In this document: positions 22,841-27,708 of the stretch, piece after piece
Layout of the letters: every line of letters starts with the position of its first letter
Numbering within the stretch: position 1 is the first letter of the stretch
Made by a program: the position numbers and the translations under genes
The notes under the pieces: generated by a model
Told to the model about the DNA's origin: nothing
Database searches by the model: none
Seen by the model: only the letters and a program-made list of their open reading frames with translations
Source: JBKHJZ01 sp046537875
Lineage (GTDB): Bacteria > Actinomycetota > Acidimicrobiia > Acidimicrobiales > VFJN01
Length of the DNA stretch: 27,708 nucleotides
Direction of reading: 5' to 3'
NCBI GenBank assembly: GCA_046537875.1
Contig: JBKHJZ010000027.1
Span: forward strand, 1-27,708

Positions 22841-23917
22841 TCATGGTCGACGGCAGGTGTACACCACGTTGAAGGGATCGTCGATCTCGTGGATGGCGAG
22901 CCCGGTGAACCCGGCCTCCTCCAGCAGCCGGCAGGCCACCTGCTCGCCCCACACGGTGCCGAGCCCGGCGCCGCCCTCGGCGAGCGAGACCTCCATGCAG
23001 TGCAGCGTGCTGATCGAGTACAGCAGCGGGGCCAGCGGGTTGGCGACGTTGTCCTCGAGGTTGCTCGACGCCTTGATGTCGCACACGAAGAAGGTGCCGC
23101 CGGGTTCCAGGGCCTCACGGACACGGGCGAGCACGCCCCGAGGGTCGACCTGGTCGTGGATGGCGTCGAAGGCGAACACGGCGCCGAACGGCGGATCGGC
23201 CGGCAGCTCCAGCACGTCGAGCACCTCGAAGGTCACGTTGGTGAGCCCCCACTCCGCGGCCTCGGCCCGGCCCCGTTCGATGGCGTCGGCGGCGAGGTCG
23301 TACCCCACGAAGGTGGACGCCGGGAACCGGCGCGCCATGAGGTTGAGGCAGTGCCCCGTGCCGCAGCCGACGTCGGCGACCCGGGTGCCGGCCTCGAGCC
23401 TGTCGACGAGCCCGTCGGCCACCGGGAGGTACGTGTCGATGAGCTCTGCGTCGTACCGCCGGCGGCCGATCTCGTCCATGGCCGACGTGAAACCCGGTCG
23501 GTAGCGCTCGTAGTGCACCCCGCCGCCGGTGCGGAACGCCTCGGCGACATCGTCGACGACCGTGGCGAGGTGGACAACGAGCGGGGCGATCGTCGCCAGG
23601 TTGATGGCGGTGTCGCCGGTGAGCAGGGCGGCGTGCTCCGGCGGGAGCACGTGGCGGCCCGTGTCGGGGTCGAGGCGCATGATCCCCGCGGTGGTCACCG
23701 CTCCCAGCCACTCACGCACGTGCCGCTCCGAGAGGCCGGCCCGGGCGGCGAGCTCGGCGCTGGTGGCCGGGCCCTGCGCCGCAGCCTCCAGGAGCCCGGT
23801 CTTGTAGCCGAGGTCGATCATCAGCGTCACGCCGGCGTCGACGAAGCGGCCGACGGTGCGCTCCTGGAACGCTTCGAGGACGTCCTGGTCGATGGGGCTG
23901 GCATCGGTGGTGGTCAT
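22841..23917 (-). CDS. Winged-helix plus SAM-dependent methyltransferase (Rv2258c-like)
   Basis: The protein has 358 residues. The N-terminal part (about 15-90) is a winged-helix/dimerisation segment, with LGYKTGLLEAAAQGPATSAE and LAARAGLSERHVREWLGAV. The SAM-binding core begins VADVGCGTGHCLNLMARRFP (about 180-199), followed by FVGYDLAADAIERGR, then FEVLDVLELPAD and a metal-free FDAIHDQVDP stretch. This is the layout of the Rv2258c-type group of actinobacterial methyltransferases. I chose ATG 23917 because GGAGGGAGG lies 5-13 nt upstream. An upstream in-frame ATG at 23983 overlaps the mddA stop (ATGA) and would add 22 residues of low-complexity Thr-rich sequence; it has a poor ribosome binding site. 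The methyl acceptor is unknown. Confidence 0.85.
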   Translation of the reverse strand: MTTTDASPIDQDVLEAFQERTVGRFVDAGVTLMIDLGYKTGLLEAAAQGPATSAELAARAGLSERHVREWLGAVTTAGIMRLDPDTGRHVLPPEHAALLTGDTAINLATIAPLVVHLATVVDDVAEAFRTGGGVHYERYRPGFTSAMDEIGRRRYDAELIDTYLPVADGLVDRLEAGTRVADVGCGTGHCLNLMARRFPASTFVGYDLAADAIERGRAEAAEWGLTNVTFEVLDVLELPADPPFGAVFAFDAIHDQVDPRGVLARVREALEPGGTFFVCDIKASSNLEDNVANPLAPLLYSISTLHCMEVSLAEGGAGLGTVWGEQVACRLLEEAGFTGLAIHEIDDPFNVVYTCRRP

Positions 23918-23979
23918 GTCGCCTCCCTCCGTGGGTGGGGTGGTGGTGGTGTCGGTTCCGGTCTGTGGGCGGACGATGG

Positions 23980-24753
23980 TCATGTCGGTTCGCTCTGCGG
24001 GCTGATGGCGCCGGCGGTGGCCCGGCGGCGGGGCAGGCCCGGGAGGAGCATGGGGACGCGGCGCCGGTAGGCGGCGTACTGGTCGCCGAACTGGGCGAGG
24101 AGGTCGCGCTCCTCGAGCTGCAACGCCACGAGGATGTAGGCGGTGGTGGCGCCGGCGAACAGCAGGTGGCCGCGGGTCATGGTGGGCGTGGCCCAGAAGG
24201 CGACGAGGAAGCCCAGCATCAGCGGGTGGCGCACGAGCCGGTAGAGCAGCGGGGTGCGGAAGCGAGCTGCGTCCGGCGCCCGGCCCCGCAGGTTCCGGTA
24301 CGACTGGCGGAGGCCGAACAGGTCGAAGTGGTCGATGAGGAAGGTGCTGCCGAGCACGGTCGCCCACCCCAGCCACGACAGGCCGGAGAGGACCAGCCGC
24401 GTCCCGCCGGCGTCGACGTCCCAGACGGCGGAGGGGAGCGGGCGCCACTGCCAGAGCAGCAGCGCGAGGGCCAGGGTGGCCGCGAGCACGAACGTGCTGC
24501 GCTCGATCGCCGGGGGCACGATGCGGGTCCAGCGGCGCTTGAACGCGGGCCGGGCCATGACGCTGTGCTGGACGGCGAACAGGCCGAGCAGGCCCAGGTT
24601 GATCGCCACCGCCGCGGCTGCGCCGGTGGCCTCGCCGTCGTTGATGTCCTTCGGGACGCCGACCCGCTGCACGAAGCCGACGGCGTAGACGAAGGTGGCC
24701 AGGAAGGCCGCGTACACGATCGTGCTGTAGGCCATGAACACGGTGCGCTTCAT
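23980..24753 (-). CDS. MddA-like methanethiol S-methyltransferase (integral membrane, ICMT/NnrU superfamily)
   Basis: The protein has 257 residues and about six hydrophobic segments, so it is an inner-membrane enzyme. Landmarks are VQHSVMARPAFKRRW (61-75), IERSTFVLAA, LLWQWRPLP (99-107), DHFDLFGLRQ (141-150), RTPLLYRLVRHPLMLGFLVA (166-185) and the C-terminal LEERDLLAQFGDQYAAYR (213-230). These are the conserved positions of the isoprenylcysteine methyltransferase/NnrU superfamily, and to my recollection the whole pattern, including FWATPTMT, is that of MddA. MddA makes dimethyl sulfide from methanethiol with SAM. A close paralogue with another thiol substrate is possible. The ATG at 24753 has GGGAGG about 5 nt upstream. 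It heads the operon with the methyltransferase and Crp genes, and a 14-bp core shared with the tetR promoter lies 20 bp upstream. Confidence 0.82.
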   Translation of the reverse strand: MKRTVFMAYSTIVYAAFLATFVYAVGFVQRVGVPKDINDGEATGAAAAVAINLGLLGLFAVQHSVMARPAFKRRWTRIVPPAIERSTFVLAATLALALLLWQWRPLPSAVWDVDAGGTRLVLSGLSWLGWATVLGSTFLIDHFDLFGLRQSYRNLRGRAPDAARFRTPLLYRLVRHPLMLGFLVAFWATPTMTRGHLLFAGATTAYILVALQLEERDLLAQFGDQYAAYRRRVPMLLPGLPRRRATAGAISPQSEPT

Positions 24754-24771
24754 CGCTACCTCCCTGGGTCC

Positions 24772-24789
24772 TGGTCGGTCGACTGACAA
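24772..24789. promoter_or_regulatory. Candidate TetR operator in front of the mddA operon
   Basis: GTCGGTCGACTGAC (24774-24787) is centred on GTCGAC and is a 7-of-10 quasi-palindrome when extended to 24771-24790. The 14-bp core is identical to that in the tetR promoter at 27566-27579. It lies 20-35 bp upstream of the mddA start codon. A clear -35/-10 pair was not found next to it. Confidence 0.65.
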
Positions 24790-24839
24790 TGTGAGGTCGT
24801 GGCGAAGGACGGAGGATGGAACGGGGGGCGCCGACCCGG

Positions 24840-26948
24840 CTACAACAGGTCTGCGATCGCCGCTGCCGCACGCGCCGCCCCGTCGTGATCCACCGGGCGG
24901 TACCGGGTCTCCCGACCGATCTCGGCGGCGATCGCCTCCGCAAGGGCGTCGGGGTCGGCGTCGTCGAAGTCCATCCGCCGGCCGGCCCCGTGGCACTGGA
25001 GACGGTGGTGGACGTGGAAGTTCTGCTCGAAGTGCTGCCGGAGCGGCAGGTAGATGAACGGCCGCCCGGTGGCCGTGAGCTCCATGCAGGTGGTGAGCCC
25101 ACCCTGGACGACCGCGAGATCGCTGGCGGCCAGATGGCGGTACAGCTCGGGCACGTAGGCCTGCACCTCCACGCCGTCGCGTGCAGGCAACGAGGCCGGA
25201 TCGATGCGGGGCCCGGCCACGATCACCATGCGGAGTCCGGGGACGCGGGCCGCGGCCGACGGATAGGCGTCGATCATGCGCCGCAGCAGGTCGCCGCCCA
25301 CGCCCGAGCCACCGACGGTCACGATGCAGACCCGCTCGTCCGGTGCGTAGCCGAGCTGGTGACGGATCAGGTCGCGGTCGGCCACGTGGGGCGGGTCGAA
25401 GCCCGAGACGTACCCGGGGAACTCGTAGTGGTCCTCGGTCCAGTCCCGGATGGCCGGGAGGTCGGGCCCGAACCGGTGGGGGACGATGTCGTCCGGGTTG
25501 CCGACGAACAGCGCAAGATCCCGCACCCGGGGGTAGCGGGCGATGTGCCCGATCATCTCGGCGTTGTAGTCGGCGGTGAGGAACGCCTCGCGCTCGCCCC
25601 CCTCCGGCATGGGGAGCCAGCCCACGAAGTCGGTGAGCCAGCAGTACGCGAAGCGCTTCAGCTCTGGGTTCTCGTGCAGGTAGTAGTCGACCTCCCAGGC
25701 CTCGTCGCCGACCACAAGGTCGTAGTGCTCCTCGGTGACCACGTCGTGGAACACCATGAAATCGGCCAGCAGGATCTCGTCCATGCGGCGCCAGGCCTGG
25801 AAGCAGTGCAGGCGGTGCTCGCCGCTCTCCGACTCGATGTGGGCCGACTCGCTGGCCAGTCGGGAGCTGGCCGGGTGCACGCGCTCGCCGGCGTCCTCGA
25901 GCACGCGGGTGACGGGGTGCTGGGCGAGCCAGTCGATCTCGAGGTCGGGGTGGTGGCGCCGCAACTCCTCGGCCACCGCCACGTCACGGCGTGCGTGCCC
26001 GAGGCCGATGGGGGAGGAGACGTAGAGCGCGCGCTTGGGGCGGTGCCGGCCGCGGGTCCAGCGCCGGACCCGGGGCGGCGGGTCGGTGAACCGGTCGAGG
26101 AAATCGCGGATGAGGAGGTTGACCCGCACGGGGTCACGGGCGAGCGGGATGTGCCCTGCGCCCTCGAGCACCACCAGCTCGCCACCGGTCTCGCGCGCGA
26201 GCGTCTCCGAGCGGGTCAGCGGGCTGATGCGGTCGTCGCCGCCGTGGACGACCAGGGTCGGCCCCGACACCCGTCCTGCCCAGTGCAGCACGGTGTCGAC
26301 GTCCACGATGGCCTGCGCGTCGGTCAGCAGCACCTCGGGCGTGGTCTCGGCAGCCCATGCGAGGCAGTCCTCGTGCTGCTTGGTGGAGTGGGGCTCGCTG
26401 AAGCACTCCGAGAAGAAGAAGTGGGCGAAGTCCTCGTAGTGGTCGAGCCAGTACTGCGCGTTCTGGCGCTCCCACCCCTGGGGCTCGGGCGGATAGGGAT
26501 CGTAGAAGCGTTCGACCGCTGCGATGCGCTCGGGATGGCCGGGTTCGATGGGGACCGCGGCACCGATGAAGATCGAGCCCAGCACGCGGTCGGGGTGGTC
26601 GGCGGCCAGCTTGAGGTTCTCCTGCGCGCCCTGCGACAGGCTCACCAGGACGGCACGGTCGGTGCCGGTGGCGTCCATGACGGCGAGGGCGTGGTCGACG
26701 ACGGCGTCGACGGTGTAGGCCTGCCGGTCCGCCGGCCGGTTCGACCGGCCGTTGCCCGGCCGGTCGAAGGTGACGACCCGGTGATGGTCCGCCAGGTAGG
26801 GCACCTGCATCTTCCAGAAGCGGGTGTGGACGATCGTCCACGCCGGCAGCAGGAGGACGGTGGGGTGGCCGTCGCCGAACACCTCGTACCCGACCTTCAC
26901 GCCGTCGCGCTCGACGTAGCCCTCCACATCCGGTGTCCGTGCACGCAT
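24840..26948 (-). CDS. Alpha/beta hydrolase-glycosyltransferase fusion protein
   Basis: The protein has 702 residues in two domains. Residues about 1-290 are an alpha/beta hydrolase: oxyanion region LLLPAWTIVH, TFDRPGNGRSNRP, nucleophile S105 in SLSQG (103-107), Asp D238/D239 in VHGGDDRISP, and His266 in EGAGHIPLARDP. A basic linker RRWTRGRHRPKR (about 295-306) joins it to a GT-B glycosyltransferase: RALYVSSPIGLGHARRD (307-323) is the MurG/UGT-like acceptor-side start, and VVQGGLTTCMELTATGRPFI is the nucleotide-sugar donor motif near the C-terminus. The protein lacks a signal peptide. The start at 26948 has GGGGGAAGG upstream, and the gene begins 20 bp after tetR. One enzyme might deacylate or hydrolyse a conjugate and the other glycosylate it, but this is inference. 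I recall similar long actinobacterial proteins annotated only as hydrolases. Confidence 0.88.
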   Translation of the reverse strand: MRARTPDVEGYVERDGVKVGYEVFGDGHPTVLLLPAWTIVHTRFWKMQVPYLADHHRVVTFDRPGNGRSNRPADRQAYTVDAVVDHALAVMDATGTDRAVLVSLSQGAQENLKLAADHPDRVLGSIFIGAAVPIEPGHPERIAAVERFYDPYPPEPQGWERQNAQYWLDHYEDFAHFFFSECFSEPHSTKQHEDCLAWAAETTPEVLLTDAQAIVDVDTVLHWAGRVSGPTLVVHGGDDRISPLTRSETLARETGGELVVLEGAGHIPLARDPVRVNLLIRDFLDRFTDPPPRVRRWTRGRHRPKRALYVSSPIGLGHARRDVAVAEELRRHHPDLEIDWLAQHPVTRVLEDAGERVHPASSRLASESAHIESESGEHRLHCFQAWRRMDEILLADFMVFHDVVTEEHYDLVVGDEAWEVDYYLHENPELKRFAYCWLTDFVGWLPMPEGGEREAFLTADYNAEMIGHIARYPRVRDLALFVGNPDDIVPHRFGPDLPAIRDWTEDHYEFPGYVSGFDPPHVADRDLIRHQLGYAPDERVCIVTVGGSGVGGDLLRRMIDAYPSAAARVPGLRMVIVAGPRIDPASLPARDGVEVQAYVPELYRHLAASDLAVVQGGLTTCMELTATGRPFIYLPLRQHFEQNFHVHHRLQCHGAGRRMDFDDADPDALAEAIAAEIGRETRYRPVDHDGAARAAAAIADLL

Positions 26949-26968
26949 GGCTCGCCTTCCCCCGTTCG

Positions 26969-27547
26969 TCAGGCGCCTTCGATCTGGCGGATCCAGTCGC
27001 CGACCCGGCGCAGGGCGGGCCGGTGGGGCACGTCCCGGTCGGCGACGCCGAGCAGCAGCATGGTCTCCGCCCCGAGGAACGCATCGCCGACCAGCGCTGC
27101 CAGCTCCTGGGCGGTGAACAGACCGAGGCTCCCCAAACGCTCCTCGGCCCGTGCGGCGACGTCGGCGAGGAGGTCGAACCAGTCCTGGAGGACCGAGCGC
27201 ACGGCCGCGGCCAGGTCGGGGTCGGACCAGCCGGCCGCCGTCATCTCCTGCAGCACGCGGACGTAGCCCGATCGCAGGTCGTCCTCGAGGAAGTCGCAGG
27301 CCTGCTCCCACTGCTTCCACAGCGGCGCGTCCGCCCCGTACATCCCTCGCTGGCGGTCGAGCAGCCGCGCGTTCTCGTTGGCGAGCAGCGCGAGGATCAG
27401 GTTGCGCTTGGAGCCGAAGTGGTAGTGGATGTGGCCGAGGCCGACCCCCGCGGCCTCGGCCACGCGGCGGGTGGAGAGGTGTGCGTACCCGACCTCGAGC
27501 AAGCAGGCCCGGGCCGCCTCGAGGATCTGTTCCTGTGTCTCGGACAT
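26969..27547 (-). CDS. TetR family transcriptional repressor
   Basis: The protein has 192 residues. The N-terminal helix-turn-helix is LSTRRVAEAAGVGLGHIHYHFGSKRN (about 24-49), ending in the TetR hallmark HYHFGSK. The remaining about 140 residues form an alpha-helical ligand and dimerisation domain (WKQWEQACDFLEDDLRSGY and QDWFDLLADVAARAEE). The ATG at 27547 is preceded by GAGGGG. Its own promoter carries a quasi-palindromic operator exactly where a repressor blocks RNA polymerase, and the same core recurs in front of mddA. It heads a two-gene operon with the hydrolase-glycosyltransferase fusion. The inducer is unknown; a lipid, aromatic or thiol-like compound would fit the neighbouring genes. 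Confidence 0.9.
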   Translation of the reverse strand: MSETQEQILEAARACLLEVGYAHLSTRRVAEAAGVGLGHIHYHFGSKRNLILALLANENARLLDRQRGMYGADAPLWKQWEQACDFLEDDLRSGYVRVLQEMTAAGWSDPDLAAAVRSVLQDWFDLLADVAARAEERLGSLGLFTAQELAALVGDAFLGAETMLLLGVADRDVPHRPALRRVGDWIRQIEGA

Positions 27548-27562
27548 GGCCCCTCGCGTCCG

Positions 27563-27612
27563 CTTGTCGGTCGACTGACCAAGATCCTCCACCCACCGCC
27601 TCGAACTGTCAA
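27563..27612 (-). promoter_or_regulatory. tetR promoter with overlapping operator
   Basis: On the minus strand a perfect -35 TTGACA (27607-27612) and a -10-like GAGGAT (27584-27589) are 17 nt apart. Transcription would start near 27577. The quasi-palindrome with GTCGGTCGACTGAC at 27566-27579 (extended 27563-27583) covers that start point, the classical position for a TetR-type autorepressor. Confidence 0.7.
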
Positions 27613-27643
27613 CCCGCCGGTCACGGGGAAGCACGCAGCACGG

Positions 27644-27708
27644 TCAGCCAGCCTCGGCGAACTCGGCCCGCACACCGAGGAGGCGGACGGGTCGGCCGTG
27701 CTCGAACC
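27644..27708 (-). CDS. C-terminal end of a gene resembling DNA polymerase IV (partial)
   Basis: Only 21 codons before the stop are in the window, entering from the right edge on the minus strand: FEHGRPVRLLGVRAEFAEAG. PVRLLGV matches the conserved C-terminal VRLLGVxxxxL motif of Y-family polymerases (DinB, Pol IV), where it forms the last strand of the little-finger domain. That is a family-level resemblance over seven residues and could be chance. No other frame at this edge looks coding. About 95 bp separate its stop from the tetR start. Confidence 0.4.
   Translation of the reverse strand, partial: FEHGRPVRLLGVRAEFAEAG

Noticed and set aside
24816..27266. Plus-strand open frame of 816 codons opposite the fusion enzyme
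   Set aside because: Antisense to two intact domains with catalytic motifs; no family features of its own.

Overview
The window is very GC-rich, densely coding, and looks like chromosomal DNA of an actinobacterium. The 33-residue bS22-type ribosomal peptide, abundant GTG starts, start sites with little or no leader, a MEP-pathway ispE, and many oxidoreductases, acyl/epoxide hydrolases and stand-alone SAM methyltransferases all fit. My best guess is Acidimicrobiia (Iamia/Ilumatobacter-like), inferred from gene style rather than from a marker gene. No insertion sequence, phage gene, CRISPR array or rRNA was seen.

Layout. 1-2000: the 3' part of a Gly/Tyr/Gln-repeat membrane protein overlapping ispE, which appears to use a CTG start; then the tiny bS22 gene, a small one-TM protein, and tRNA-Gln(TTG). 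2032-6877 (minus): a branched-chain amino acid type ABC importer made of a lipoprotein binding protein, one polypeptide fusing both permeases and the first ATPase (LivH-LivM-LivG), and a separate LivF. 7148-11017: an AraC regulator divergent from a saccharopine-dehydrogenase-like reductase, an epoxide hydrolase, and a one-TM protein. 11146-11954: an ArsR/SRPBCC pair with a probable leaderless, autorepressed promoter. 12138-14531: a large lipoprotein with a repetitive Pro/Glu/Met tail, two copies of a hairpin repeat, and a PrmC-like methyltransferase with a degenerate active-site motif.

14689-19406: a TauD-type dioxygenase and a minus-strand methyltransferase, followed by a plus-strand run of dienelactone hydrolase, DUF6295-like protein, methyltransferase and cytochrome P450. 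19413-22071 (minus): a compact three-gene operon of an LLM flavin monooxygenase, a hotdog thioesterase and a zinc alcohol dehydrogenase, with gaps of 6-7 nt.

22157-27547 (minus): the most distinctive region. A TetR repressor sits ahead of a 702-residue protein fusing an alpha/beta hydrolase to a glycosyltransferase. Next comes an operon of an MddA-like methanethiol S-methyltransferase, a winged-helix SAM methyltransferase and a Crp/Fnr regulator. An identical 14-bp quasi-palindromic core (GTCGGTCGACTGAC) lies just downstream of a good -35/-10 pair in front of tetR and again in front of mddA. I infer one TetR regulon covering both operons, with the Crp protein as a second regulatory layer. The window ends in the C-terminal codons of a gene that resembles DNA polymerase IV.
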